A stretch of 64,000 bases of DNA, from NCBI RefSeq assembly GCF_026210795.1, contig NC_089429.1, positions 2,976,001-3,040,000 of the forward strand, given 5' to 3'. The notes beneath the pieces are model-generated. The model was given only the letters and a program-made list of their open reading frames with translations. It made no database searches and was not told where the DNA came from. A program made the position numbers and the translations under genes. Origin of the DNA: Rhizophagus irregularis. Lineage: Eukaryota > Glomeromycota > Glomeromycetes > Glomerales > Glomeraceae. How positions within the stretch are numbered: position 1 is the stretch's first letter; every line of letters begins with the position of its first letter. Shown in pieces: positions 12,232 through 24,346 of this stretch.

Positions 12232-12795
12232 AAGAAAATCGTTAGCGTTCTACTGCGTTGATTTCTCGAAGAAAATCAACTATAAATCATAATTAAAAAA
12301 GACAAATCAATTAATAATAAGAAAATCGTTAGCGTTCTACTGCGTTGATTTCTTGAGGAAAATCAACTATAAATCATAATTAAAAAATCAAATCAATTAA
12401 TTAATAAGAAAATTGTTAGCGTTCTACTGCGTTGATTTCTCGATTGAAAAATCAACTATAAATCATAATTAAAAAAGACAAATAAATTAAAATTACGAAA
12501 ATCGTTAGCGTTCTACTGCGTTGATTTCTCGATTGAAAAATCAACTATAAATCATAATTAAAAAAGACAAATAAATTAATTAATAAGAAAATCGTTAGCG
12601 TTCTACTGCGTTGATTTCTCGATTGAAAAATCAACTATAAATCATAATTAAAAAAAACAAATCAATTAATTAATAAGAAAATCGTTAGCGTCCTGCGTTG
12701 ATTTCTCGAGGAAAATCAATTATAAATCATAATTAAAAAGACAAATAAATTAAAATTACAAAAATTGTTAGCGTTCTACTGCGTTAAAATTTGAT
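12232..12795. repeat. 84-90-bp tandem array between divergent CACTA-1 genes, seven copies
   Basis: GTTAGCGTTCTACTGCGTTG (one copy shortened) recurs at 12241, 12328, 12415, 12503, 12593, 12683 and 12767, separated by AT-rich sequence with TTGATTTCTCG...AATCAAC hairpins. The array lies in the 1.2-kb gap between the two divergent starts, so a shared promoter or transposase-binding region is plausible but unproven. 12796-13334 is AT-rich 5' flank of the transposase. Confidence 0.88.
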
Positions 12796-13334
12796 ATACT
12801 TTAATGCGGCAAGTTATACTTTGTCAAAATTTGCAGTAAAATCGAAAATATTCCTTGTATATTTAGATTCTGTAGCGATATTGTTATTATAGCAATACCA
12901 CTTCGATTAATACAAAATTGTTACTTTTCAACTTTCGCTAAAATTTACAGTTTCTTTTGATAAGGTTTGTTTGGCATCCGAAAATGATAAAGGGATGATA
13001 AAGTGATTATCTTGTAAATAAAAGTTATTTTAAAATAAAATAAGCTTTTTATTTTAAAAATAAGCTTTTTATTGTAAAATAAGCTTAAATCATATTGCAA
13101 TTTTTAAAAGTATATTAATTAGAAAATTCGCAAATTTATTATATAAAATTGCCAAATTTGCAAAAAAAAATATTAAATCCTAAAAAATTATTGAAATAAT
13201 CATAGAAGCCAGGATTACATTAATTATACATACAAATTATACAAATTTTGGGTTATTCCAAATTTTATAAAAATCGGCCTTTTAACAAATTTGGATTTTG
13301 TCAAACTTATTAAACTTATTCAAACACTAAACAA

Positions 13335-16300
13335 ATGAGCAGAAAAAGGTCAGTCTCTAGTATACTTGACGATCTTGATGATGAAGAATCACCTTCAAAT
13401 CAGCCATCTTCTACTCGTAGAAATAGATCAATTTCTGGTATAATAAACAAAGAAATAGTATCTTCTGCTAGACCAACAAGTAATAAAAGAAAACTAGTAG
13501 TTTGTAATTGTCCTGATTGTGATGGCAACTTGGTGGATTCTCACACAAAAGAAATTCACGATTCTAGACATCAAGAATACCAAGATTCGCAAGGTACAAT
13601 TTCGTCTCAAGTTCGTTAACTTGAAATAGGTGAAACATCAATACCCGCTTCAGCTGGACGAATGATTGATGAATCTATTAGACAAGAATCGGAAGAATCA
13701 GATAACAGTAATCAAGATGATGTTGATGATGAACATCAAGATGTCGAATTTAACTTCTTACCTCGACAACGTGCAAGAAAGTATACAAATCGTCCGGAAA
13801 TTTCAGAAAATCCAGAAGATTCATCATCATCCGAATATACTACAGAGGAAGATATCTACAGTGATACATTGTCTATAGGCAGTGAATCAGATAATGATCC
13901 AATTTCTGGAATTTCTGAAATTTTTGAAGACTATTTACCACCTAGTTATGAACCATTTCAAAACCCACCATATTCAGAATCGAATTATAATTGATTTTTA
14001 TGGATTTTATTTTGGATAATGAACTTTCGAACAAGATTCAATATTGCAGAGACAGCTACTGAGACTCTAATAAAATTTATGAAATTGGCCCTGTGCGAGT
14101 TCAGTAGTGACGATTTTAATGATTTCCCAGATTCGATTTACTTAACAATAAAGAAGCTTGGATTAAACGACCAATTTCATAGTTTTGTACCTTGTCCGAA
14201 ATGTCACAAATTGTATAAAAAAGAGGAAGTGGTAGATTTCAAACAAGAGGACAATCCTGCTATAATGAAATGTCAACACATAGAATTTCCCAATTCTTCA
14301 GTTCACAGATCACGTCTTTGCAATACGGCATTGTCTGAAAAAATTAGCGTATCGACAAATCGAACAATAATACGACCTAATTTAATGTATCCGTTTGCTG
14401 GAATCAATCAACAACTTGACACTATGTTTTGTCGGCCTGGGTTTGAAAATTCTCTCCGACATTGGGCTAATCGGTCGAATTTTGATAATATTTTGACCGA
14501 TATATATGATGGGCAAGTGTGGAAGAATTTTAAAGAATCTAACAATGAAGATTCGCCAAATTTTTTCAGAAGTGAAGTGGCTGATTCTCATCTTGGCTTG
14601 ATGCTGAATCTTGATTGGTTTCAGCCATATGATAGTACCATTTATAGTATCGGTGTCATATACGCCGCTATATGCAATTTGCCACGCGATATCCGATTTA
14701 GACGTGAAAATTTATTGACTCTCGGCATTTTACCTGGGCCAAAGGAGGTCAGCCTACATAAAGTGAACCATTATTTAGTACCAATAGTTAACGAATTGGA
14801 AACACTCTGGGCTGGGTTAACACTAAATCGTACTTATGAATGCGAAAATGGAAAGAGAGTTTGTGGCGCTTTAATCTTAGTATCATGTGACATTCCTGTC
14901 ACAAGAAAAATTTGCGGTCATGTTTCTGCCTTAGTTTCATGTTACAGGTGTGAGAAAAAAGCAAATTATGAAAATGGGCAGCATAATTTTGCTGGAATGG
15001 ATGATGTAGGGTATTCTGCTCGAGTTTCGAATGAGCACCGGCAAAACGCATTAGGTTGGCGAAGATGCAACTCAAACGCTGCTAGAAAGCGCTTCGTCAA
15101 AGAAACTGGCGTTAGATGGTCCGAATTGTTGCGTCTATCATATTTCGACCCTATTAGATTTATTACAGTCGATCCAATGCATTGCTTATTTCTGGGCATT
15201 GCGAAGTGGATAGTAAAACGAATTTGGATCGATGGGGGTATTTTGACACCAAATTCTTTGAACAAAATTCAGAAAAAGATGGACGAGTTTCAGATACCAT
15301 CCGATTTAGGTCGAATTCCAGGAAAAATTCATAGTGGAGAGGGATTCACCAATTTTACGGCCGATCAGTGGTGAATATTCTTTACAATTTATTCAACTGT
15401 ATCACTTTGGGAACACCTTTCAGACGTAGATAGAAGAATCCTGAATCATTTTGTCAGGGTTTGTTCGATTTTGGTAAATCGGATTCTAGAATCTAATTTG
15501 GTGGATGAAGCCCATAGAAGTCTTATCGAAATAGTCAAGCTCATTGAGAATCACCACGGCAGAGATAAGATCACACCGAATCTTCATCTTTCTCTGCATT
15601 TGCGTGATTGCTCATCTGATTATGGACCATTATATGCGTTTTGGTGTTTCTCTTTCGAACGTATGAACGGTATTTTAGGTAAATATCCGTTAACGATTTT
15701 TAATGATTTTAACGATTTCAATATTAGCTTATAATTTATTGATTTCGCACTTTTAGTTTCGTTACCAAACAGCAACAGGAAAATTGAGTCGGAACTTATG
15801 CGTCGATTAATGTTTGATAAACAAATCGAAAATATCATAAGTTCAGGTATCGAAGTAAAAGGTCTTGAATTGCTAAACAGTCAGCATACTATCAGGTCCC
15901 TTTCAGTTACTGATGAATTTTCATCAGATGAGATGCATCGATTTTGGCTGAATTCACAAAATATTAAAGATTCACAGATTTCTGGCAAAGAAGGCTTCCC
16001 AGGTGAATTTCTCAAGCCGGTATCTCATAATATACTACTTTCAAGTGAAATGTTAAATTTAATGGTTGAATATTACAATGCGACTTACGAATCATTTGGA
16101 TTTCGGAGGCCTCTTGTAGAAGGTTTAGATAACGATATAATAATTAGGGTCAAAATTAACCAATTCAGAAGGTGTCGGATTGGTTCAGAAGTCTTTGGAT
16201 CGTCATTATCGTTAAGACATGTAAAAAGTTCGTACGTCTTAGCGAAATTTATTACGGATGATGAAGATGTCGACACCTACCCAGGTCAAATTCAGTATTA

Positions 16301-16569
16301 TTTTACTCACGTAGTAGACTTTCTGGATGGTCCCGTCAAACATTTTCTAACATACGTTCATTGGTATAAACACGCAAATTTTTAGCAGTAATGAAATTTG
16401 TAATGTTGAGTTGTGGAATACTGAATTTTATCCAATAAGTCGTGATTGTATAATACCTGTGCATCATATTTTAGGTAGATTTGTACCAGTAAGTTACCAA
16501 ATCTCAAACCGGCAAAATGCAAGAGAGTATTTAGCCGTAAATCCAATTAGTAGAAAATACCAATTATAA
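13335..16569 (+). pseudogene. CACTA (Tnp2-like) transposase, broken
   Basis: From ATG at 13335 one frame runs through stops at 13617 (TAA), 13992 (TGA) and 15372 (TGA) to an intron 15679-15756, then exon 2 to about 16385, with the last part (ELWNTEFYPISRDCII to stop 16567-16569) in another frame. Early Cys pairs (CNCPDCDG, CPKCHKLY) suggest a zinc-binding N-terminus. The core has LGLMLNLDWFQPY, NLPRDIRFRRENLLTLGILP and VDPMHCLFLGIAKWIVKRIW, all signatures of the Transposase_21/Tnp2 family, which cuts at CACTA ends. The order and most residues survive, but at least three nonsense changes and one frameshift inactivate it. A diverged copy lies at 40301-50281. Confidence 0.9.
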
Positions 16570-16699
16570 ACTTATAAGTTTTAGACATAAATTTATAATA
16601 AATTGAGTAATTGACTATAAATTTGGTGTTGATTTTTTCCGAATTTCTGAATTTTAATGACAAATCATGTTTTTCAAAAGTTAATTTTGATGACTTTTT

Positions 16700-17205
16700 T
16701 TGTATCAATCAGCCGTCAATCAAATATAATGATTTTTTGCCGAATTTTTATTGAATTTTTATTGAATTTTTATTGAATTGTCAATTTTCCATAAATTGGA
16801 AGTACATATTTGAATATTGGGCAAATTTTAGGTTGATTTGTCATTTTGTCAGATTTTTTTTTGATTTCAACCAGCATCAATCAGCCGTCAATCAAATATA
16901 ATGATTTTTTGCCGAATTTTTATTGAATTTTTATTGAATTTTTATTGAATTGTCAATTTTCCATAAATTGGAAGTACATATTTGAATATTAGGCAAATTT
17001 TAGGTTGATTTGCCATTTGTCTGATTTTTTTTTTGATTTCAACTAGCATCAATCAGCCATCAATCAAATATGATGATTTTTTTCTGGATTTTCATTAAAT
17101 TGTCCGATTGGCATCAATCAGATGTGCCGATTTGTAATGTCAGTCGATTTTGGTCTGATTTTTAGCTGATTTTCCATATGTCCAATTTTTTGATTTCGAC
17201 CAGTG
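16700..17205. repeat. Right subterminal 172-bp repeats of CACTA-1
   Basis: TCAATCAGCCGTCAATCAAA begins at 16705 and 16877, with a variant at 17049, giving two full 172-bp units and a partial third. Each contains three TTTTTATTGAA steps. It leads directly into the CACTA terminus. Confidence 0.85.
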
Positions 17206-17412
17206 ATTACTAAATATCATCCCCTTGTGATAAATAAAAAATTACACAACACAAATTCAACACAAACTCAACACAAATTTAACAAATTTAACGAAATTTG
17301 GCCAAAATTAATAATTTTTTATCAGAATTATCAACACAAATTGAACACAACTGAAATTGAACACAAATTTCAGTCACGATTTATTTATGTCACACCCGTG
17401 TTGTTAATAATT
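17206..17412. repeat. Repeat shared, inverted, with 34974-35145
   Basis: From ACTAAATATCATCCCC to TCACACCCGTGTTGTTAA this segment is the inverse of 34974-35145, with indels in a region of repeated CACAAATT words. Homology stops at the same place in both copies (AACAACACGGGTGTGAC), suggesting a true element terminus. The element it belonged to was interrupted by CACTA-1; superfamily not determined. 17413-17517 is AT-rich with no feature seen. Confidence 0.7.
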
Positions 17413-17517
17413 AAATAAATAAATCTGCATTTTATTTATGATATGGGAAACGTGACCATAAATTCTTTAAGGATATAATTTTATTAAAATAAATCAAAAC
17501 TCCTATATCAAGTGACT

Positions 17518-18771
17518 AAAAAATATATTTATTTACGAAATATTCATTTTGTTTATCAAATCGGGGTACTATGTGAACGACACCATGTATAGACTCTATA
17601 GCTACAAAGTTATATAATTCTATCAATTTTAAGTGAGGACATCCATATAAATATGGGTTCCTTTTAGATTTAAAATCATACCATTGAATTAATGCGAGAT
17701 TTAGCGGTGGGTCTGTTAATACTTCTGCTAACAATAAGGCCTATAAATAATAAATATTTATTAATACTTTATAATAAATTATTACATAAATTGGAAAAAT
17801 ACCTGTCCATAACAAAGTTCTTTGTCTGATATATAATCATTTGATTTTTCAGAATCCATTGAAATAGCTATGTCGCTAAACTATACTTTATTATGATACC
17901 TGTTTGTGGCACGCATTATGGCACCATTTTCCAGTATTACTGATCCGTATATGTTTATTCGGGTTTCACCAATAATTGTGAACCCATCAAGTAAATCTAG
18001 ATATGAATCCAGACAACTTATAAATCTAGCAAAACCGGTCTGCATTTTATTGTCTACGGAATCTTTTTTTTCATTAAAAATGTATTTGCATCTCGTAAAG
18101 AGAAATCAAAGAGTCTTGCAGAAAATTTACAAGTGCGAGGTGTTTTTGCCAGATTCACTGAATGTTGAGACATTCTAATAGATATTGCTTGACGTTTTAT
18201 CTATTAATTTAATTTCCATCTTAAGTTATATAATAAATATATACAATAAATAAATTTCCAAATACTTACAGTTCGTAAAAGCTGAGGTTCGACATCTTTT
18301 TTATTGCTAATTCGGTAGGGTATTTTAACGAAATATTTGTGAAGACTTTCGTAAGTTTCTGTGGTATAGCCATTTATTGCGCCATAAGATCGTATTGAGT
18401 CAATAATGTAATAAACCCATGAATGCAATTTAGGCAACTTCAAATTGGAAGGAGAAACAAATTTAAAAGCCTTGACAAACATCCACGTCCATCTATGTAT
18501 TGCATCCTAAAATTTAAATGTTAATTTAATTTATTTAATTTAAATTTTTGATTTTACTAAAATTTTAATACATACATTAAATTTCTCCAAGTCACTTTCA
18601 CTAAATTCTTCATATCTACTTAAAATATACATTTCATTCCAATATTCGTACAATTTCGCAAGATCATCATTATTTACAAAATTATCTACTTCGTTATTAT
18701 TTTCATCATATAAATTATCAATAACAAATATCATGACTTTCATCAAACTTCGATATTCATTAGCAGTTAAT
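17518..18771 (-). pseudogene. Plavaka-like (CACTA-related) transposase, C-terminal half
   Basis: Minus strand, directly following the hAT-1 target site: RLTANEYRSLMKVMIFVIDN (about 18771-18700) continues the reading frame of the N-terminal half at 30616, giving SIARLTANEYRS once the insertion and one duplication are removed. Then follow LPKLHSWVYYIIDSIRSYGA and TTETYESLHKYFVKIPYR (18450-18310; the Glu of the DDE-like triad is probably in this block), a decayed stretch with several stops (18180-17890), and WYDFKSKRNPYLYGCPHLKL ... HIVPRF at 17735-17520. Such transposases form the KDZ/Plavaka branch found mainly in fungi. Multiple stops make it inactive. Confidence 0.85.
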
Positions 18772-18779
18772 CTTGCAAT

Positions 18780-19165
18780 TAGGGCTCCGATCGGTTTCGG
18801 TAACTACCGAACCGTACCGATCGGTTTCGGTATCGGAACGGTTTCGGTATTCTGATTTACCGAACCGAACCTTTCGGTAAATTTACCGATCGGTTTCGGT
18901 AACTTCGGTTTTGGTATCTGTTTTGCGATTTACCGAACCGATTTACCGAACTGAAACTTTCGGTAAGTTTCGGTAAATTTTACCGATCAGTTCGGTAGAT
19001 TTTACCGATCAGTTCGGTAGATTTTACCGATCAGTTCGGTAGATTTTACTGATCAGTTCGGTAGATTTCACCGATCAGTTCGGTAGATTTTACCGATCAG
19101 TTCGGTAAACTTTACCGTTCAGTTTTGGTAGATTTATTGATCAGTTTCGGTAGATTTACCGAACC
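18780..19165. repeat. Left subterminal repeats of hAT-1
   Basis: Seven or so units of about 22 bp built on TTTACCGATCAGTTCGGTAGA (18976-19125), preceded by denser TACCGA/CGGTAA words in both orientations. The same motif fills the right end (30447-30600). Subterminal motifs of this kind are bound by hAT transposases; binding here is inferred. Confidence 0.8.
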
Positions 19166-19174
19166 GATTTACTG

Positions 19175-19815
19175 AACTTCGCGAAACATTTTATTAGTTA
19201 AAAAAAAACGTTGCGCAACGTTTTTTCTTTTGATGATTTTATAAAAATGTTGCGAAACGTTTTTTATTTGGCAATTTGGTAAAAAAAAGTTTTGCAAGCT
19301 AAAAGCGGCCAAAAGTATTGCGGCAAAAATCATAAAAAATAAAAGCGTCAAACTTGACGTTTTTATAATTTTTTTATTTAATTAATTAAAAACGTCGAAC
19401 TTCGCGCTTTTTAATTAAAAAAAAAAATTAAATGTTTTGGTTAAAAAACGCCGCACTTGACGTTTTTTAACTAATTTTATTAAAAAACCGTCAAAGTGCG
19501 ACGTTTTTAATAAAAAATTTTTTTTTTATTTTTTAGTTTAAAAACGTCGCACTTGACGTTTTTTAACTAAGTTAATTTATTTTTTATTAAAAAACGTCAA
19601 AATGCGGCGTTTTTAATAAAAAATTACATTTTTTTGATTTTAGTTTAAAAACGTCGAAAGTGCGACGTTTTTAATAAAAAAATACATTTTTTTTTTGATT
19701 TTTTAGTTTAAAAACGGCGCACTTGGCGTTTTCTAACTAATTAATTTTTTTCTTATTAAAAAACGTCAAGTACGACGTTTTTTCTTTTCTTTTCTTTAAT
19801 TTTTTTTAATCAAGA
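19175..19815. repeat. Inverted-repeat cluster with AACGT(T/C)G...CGACGTT hairpins
   Basis: About ten short palindromic modules such as AACGTTGCGCAACGTT and ACGTCGCACTTGACGTTTT alternate with A/T runs. Many differ by one or two bases, and adjacent modules are in opposite orientation, so the segment can fold into several hairpins. A related AAACGTTGCAAAAC...GCAACGTT hairpin is at 26342-26385. No gene is present. Confidence 0.75.
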
Positions 19816-20021
19816 ACGTTAGTATCGTTCTTCTCGCCACAAATCACATGATTGCAAAATCGCGCAATCTGCAATATTACGGAATTGTTTAATTACCGAA
19901 TTTTTGCAGATCGATCTTATCAATTTTAATCTTTTTTTTACATTTTTTTCATTTTTTTCATTTCTAATATTAATTATATACTAATTTCTTTATAATAATA
20001 ATAATAACTTTAATTATAATA

Positions 20022-21101
20022 ATGACTTCGAGTTCGAAGAAAACGACATTGAGGAAACGGCTGAGGAAGAAGCTGAGGAAGAGGCTGAGTATGAGACTGA
20101 GGAAGAAGTTGGGGAAGAAGCTGAGGAAGAGGCTGAGTATGAGACTGAGGAAGAGGCTGAGTATGAGAATGAGGAAGAGGCTGAGTCTGAAACTGAAGAA
20201 AATCAAGTTGATGATACTGAAACTGGGGGAGCAGCAGATCGAAAAAAATATTGAGCGTGAAGTAGAACAAAAAGAAACTAATACGAAGAAACGTAGTTGG
20301 GTGTGGGAGCACTTCACATATGATGAAACTGTGAAGAAGGCAAAATGCAAGCATTGTAAGATTTTAATTGCTTGCAATAAAGGAAGTACGTCAGAATGGC
20401 TGGTCATATTAAAAGTAAACATAAATTAATGAAAGAAAAAGGAAAAAAACAACTTACAATACGTGAATCTATTAATAATTCTGAAGTAATTGTAAGTATA
20501 ATGTTCATTTCTTTTTATTCAGTTTATAGGTTATAATTTTGTGCATTAAATATGAATATTTTAATTTTTAAATTTATAAACTCATGTATTTTATTAATAT
20601 TTATATTTAGGTATATAGTAAAGAAACTTTTAAAAAATTTATTATTCGATGGATTGTAAAAAATGACCTTCCTTTTACTTGTGTTGAATCTGAAGATTTT
20701 CGTAATATGATTTTTCTTTTACGTAAAGATGCATTCATTCCATCTGCTGATACAATCAAAAATTATATTATGACATCTTTTAATGATAGTCAAAAAAAAG
20801 TTGCTTCTATTTTACAGGTTGTATATATTAATGTTTTTTAATAATAGTTTTATTTGAATTTTACTAATTATTATTTTAATTTTTGTAGAATACGTCTAGT
20901 AAAATTTCTTTTACGATCGACGCATGGACTTCATCAAATAATTTTTCTTTTTGGGAATAACAGCTCATTGGGTTACAGAAAATTGGAAATTAAAAAGTTT
21001 CCTTTTAGATTTTATTAAACTTGAAGGGCCGCACTCAGGTGCCAATATCAAAGATGCTTTTTTAAAAAGCTTAAAAAATTTTAATATTGAATCAAAGGTT
21101 A
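20022..21101 (+). pseudogene. hAT-1 transposase, 5' half (BED finger, first catalytic Asp)
   Basis: The first exon starts near 20022. The ATG frame gives basic KRL repeats, but the adjacent frame gives an acidic EEEAEYETEEE repeat that leads, after another slip near 20240, into a BED zinc finger (RSWVWEHFTYD ... CKHCK ... H...H at 20290-20430). A one-base loss near 20393 again breaks the finger before its histidines. Exons follow at about 20611-20817 and 20889-21101; the latter has SFTIDAWTSS, the first catalytic Asp of hAT transposases, and a further slip near 20957. The gene is cut at GVTTDN by hAT-2. At least four frameshifts mark it as dead. Confidence 0.85.
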
Positions 21102-21184
21102 GTTTTTTCTATAAATAATAAGATAATTTTAATAAAAATTAAAAAAAAAAATTTATATAGATTCTTGGGGTAACGACTGATAAT

Positions 21185-24100
21185 TAGGGTTGCAGACATA
21201 TCTTTTCTTGAGGGTAACTACCTTACAGCATACGTCACGGCAATACGTCACATATGCCGTTTGCCACAACTCTTGACGTATGACAAATATCTGACGTATG
21301 ACATATCATATGATGTACAGTACTTGTATCACGTCACGAAATTAAATTAACACAAGTAAATGTAATATGTTTCGCAACTTTTTTTTTATTCTCTTTACTT
21401 ATGAACTATGAATTGTGGACAAAGCAGTTCAGGAAAGGGTAAAAGACCAGTTATTAATGAAAATGAAGAACTTATAGTTTCTTCAGATGAAGAAAATACA
21501 ATACCAAACAATAACAAAAAAATAAAATTGTCAAAGACTCCAAAAAATACAAAACCCTTCTCAGAAATCTGGGAATATTATGAAAAAGGCGCACAAAAGA
21601 ATAATGGACATTATGAAGCTATTTGTTTCTATTGTAAAACAAAATGGTCAAGAGGAAAGCCACAAAAAATGGAAGTGCACCTGGCAAATGAATGTATACA
21701 ATGTCCTGAAGAGATATCAAGATATTGGCGTGAAAATATAGCTAACCGACAAACAACCTATTCTCGTAATAACCAAAAATTACTTTCTTCACAACCACCT
21801 TATTCAACTCAAACACAAATAACCGATCATTATAAGTCTGATCAGTCTTTACCCAAATTTGTTGTTGACCGACTTGATAAAAAGATTTTAAAGGCTTGGG
21901 TCATGGCTGGTATTCCATTTAATGTAATAGAAAACCCATTTGTTTTAGATCTCTTTAAAGATCTAAATCCTGGTTATTCCCCACCATCACGAACTACTCT
22001 CTCTGACCATCTTATTACAGAAGAATATACACGAGTGAATCTGGCGATTGAACGTGATTTGGAACAATCTGATAATCTTACTTTAGGTAAATATAAATTA
22101 ATTTTTTATTACATGTGCAACTTGTTGATTTAAAATTTTTAAATGTTAATCTCTCCCGAAATTTTACACTGATATTTTTTTTAAATTCTATCTCTGATAG
22201 CGTTAGATGGTTGGACTACTCCTAAAATGGAATCAATTTATAATTACATAGTCACAACTGATACTCGAATGGAATATTTGATTGGTTTATATGATTATTC
22301 GTCAGATTCACATACAAGTGAATTTTTAACGGAAGAAATTTCTAGTATTATTGAAAAACTTGGCAGTGATAAGTTTGCCGCAATTGTTACTGATAATGCT
22401 TCCAATTGCCGAGTTGCAAGACAAAATATTCACCAAACGTATCCACATATATGGAATATACGTTGTGCAGCTCATGCAATCAATTTGATTGCATCTGACT
22501 TGGTCAAACTTGAACCTATTAAAAAATTTATTAATGAATGTGGTAAAATTAATCGATATTTTAGTACATCACACGCTAGTAATGCTCTTTTAAGACAAGG
22601 TTTTACCACTATGAAAATCAAAGGAGGCAGATTACAAACTTGGGTGAAAACACGTTGGGGGTTTTTATTTATGACAACGGATGCTTTATTAAGAGCTCGG
22701 CCAGTGTTTGATTGGGTAGGTAAAATGTTTATTAATAATAAAATTAAAAATATTAAAAAATATTTTACTAAATTTTCAATTTTACAATTTTTCAGATTCT
22801 TAGAGAGCATGCTAATTCTATTACAAACAATGAGGTTGCTGCTTTAATGGAGGACGAATCTTTTTTTTCCATATGTCGATCAGTTCGTTCTATATGGAAG
22901 CCAATAAAAGAATGTATAAATCTTTTAGAGGCAAACGAAGCTACTTTATCTGATTGCTTCATCCATCTTATTAAATTGGCTAATGCAATACATCGATTAC
23001 CAATTACCAATGTCTTTAAATCTTTTTCTATTAATATTTTTAATTATCGATTTGAAGAATTTTTACATCCCCTTTATATTTTGGCTTATTATCTTCATCC
23101 ATATTATCGAGGTTATATAAATGTTATGATTTGTATAATCTCAAATTATAAAATTAATAAAGTTTTTTGTTTAATTAACAGGTAAAGGTTTAAAAGATGA
23201 AGCTTTTCATAAAGCCGCCTTAGCTGCAATTGAAATGTGGCAAAGTCTTGGTCATACTCGCAAGGAAAGTGAAGAATTAATTGCTCAACTTCGTAGGTTT
23301 GAATTAAAGCTTGCTCCTTTTGATCTTCCTTATATTTCTGGACTTGAATCTCCAAACGTATAGTGGAAATTAATTAAAATACAGCCACGACATTTGCCTG
23401 AACTTGCCTGTCGAATTTTTTCTATTAACCCAACTCAAGCAAATTGTGAAAGAAATTTCTCAACTCTTAATTGGATTTTGGGTGATAGACGAACTAACTT
23501 GACTTTAAAAAAACTTGAAGCTATAGCAAAAATTCGGTCTTACTATATGAATAATATCCAAAAGGAATTAAGTTATATGAGTAAGGATCTTACTGAAAGT
23601 GAATTAAGAGAAAGTACTAATATTGCTTCAGTTAATAGCATTATTAGTTTAGAGGAGGATGATGATACTGTAAATATTGATGGAAATAATAATTTAAATC
23701 AAACTTCACCATCGGAAAATTTTTCAAATACTGAATTGGCTATTAGTAATATCGTTGATTTGACAGCTGTTGATGATACTAATGGAGAGATGAGTTCTGA
23801 TATTACTCCAGTACAAGAACAACCTTTAGATCCAGCTGATTTGGATTATGATCCTAATGATGTATTAAATGGATTTATAGGATGTGAAAGAGATACTGAA
23901 AGGAATCTTACAGATTCTGGAAAATCGTAAATCTTAACTTTAGGTTTTTTTTATATTTTTTTACCACTTATAATAATTTTATAATATGAATAACATTTTG
24001 TAACGATTTTAATATTTTATAATATAATAACATTTTATTAGTATAAATAGTATATTGGATATTTGGATATAAATAAATAATTTTTTTTCGTTTTTCTGAA

Positions 24101-24338
24101 AAAAATTTTTAAAGATCTGCATATTTTGAACTAAATTTATTTATATGATATACGGCATACGGTACATAATAAAGCATAAACATATAATACAGCATACGAC
24201 ATAAGATACGTCACATGTGACTACTATCTTACTACCACATACATATATACGGCAAAAACATCTAAAAGGTAGTACACCCCTTACGACATGACGTATTGAC
24301 GTATTAGGTAGTTACCTAAAGATATGTCTGCAACCCTA
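21185..24338. mobile_element. hAT-2: 3154-bp hAT element inside the hAT-1 transposase gene
   Basis: Ends read TAGGGTTGCAGACATATC inwards from both sides (21 bp perfect) and are flanked by CTGATAAT at 21177-21184 and 24339-24346. Removing the insertion restores TTDNASNN of the hAT-1 transposase. It carries a single four-exon transposase gene. Subterminal regions (21210-21340 and 24140-24300) contain TACGTCA/TGACGTA words in both orientations. The compact, nearly intact structure implies that it is younger than its host. Confidence 0.94.
21408..23930 (+). pseudogene. hAT-2 transposase, near-intact with one nonsense codon
   Basis: Exons 21408-22086, 22201-22715, 22796-23111 and 23182-23930 join to 753 codons with consistent phases. 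N-terminal residues include a BED-type finger (FSEIWEYYEKGA ... CFYC ... H...C). The catalytic domain has LDGWTTPKMES (first Asp), AAIVTDNASNCRVAR (second Asp) and RCAAHAINLIASD. The C-terminus has the hAT dimerisation block (TQANCERNFSTLNWI, then LTLKKLEAIAKIRSYY) and an acidic tail. The only lesion seen is TAG at 23361-23363 (codon 564), just before the dimerisation domain. The protein would cut and paste TAGGGTTGC-ended DNA in the nucleus. With one nonsense codon in otherwise clean exons, loss of function looks recent. Confidence 0.92.
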
Positions 24339-24346
24339 CTGATAAT

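Larger units (their letters stand above)
8905..17205. mobile_element. CACTA-1: complete CACTA-type DNA transposon, 8301 bp
   Basis: Both ends read CACTGGTCGAAAT inwards, and ATT flanks both sides (8902-8904, 17206-17208), giving the 3-bp duplication expected of CACTA elements. Inside are two divergent genes: a Tnp2-like transposase (plus, 13335-16569) and a repeat/coiled-coil partner (minus, 12135-9594). Between them is an 88-bp tandem array. Subterminal regions are repetitive, as is usual for CACTA elements: about 22-bp units at 9120-9480 and 172-bp units at 16705-17060. Both genes carry stops or frameshifts, so the copy is defective although structurally whole. Confidence 0.88.

Noticed and set aside
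12232-12795. Regular 84-90-bp repeats, CRISPR-like spacing
   Set aside because: Repeat and intervening sequence are both conserved between units, the host is a eukaryote with introns, and no cas genes exist. It is an ordinary tandem array.
19169-19351. Short minus-strand ORF in the hairpin cluster
   Set aside because: Generated by repeated AACGTT palindromes and A/T runs; no coding character.
20022-20220. Basic KRLRKKL repeat at the start of the hAT-1 transposase
   Set aside because: The neighbouring frame gives an acidic repeat that leads (after one slip) to the BED finger. The basic reading is probably a product of a one-base loss.
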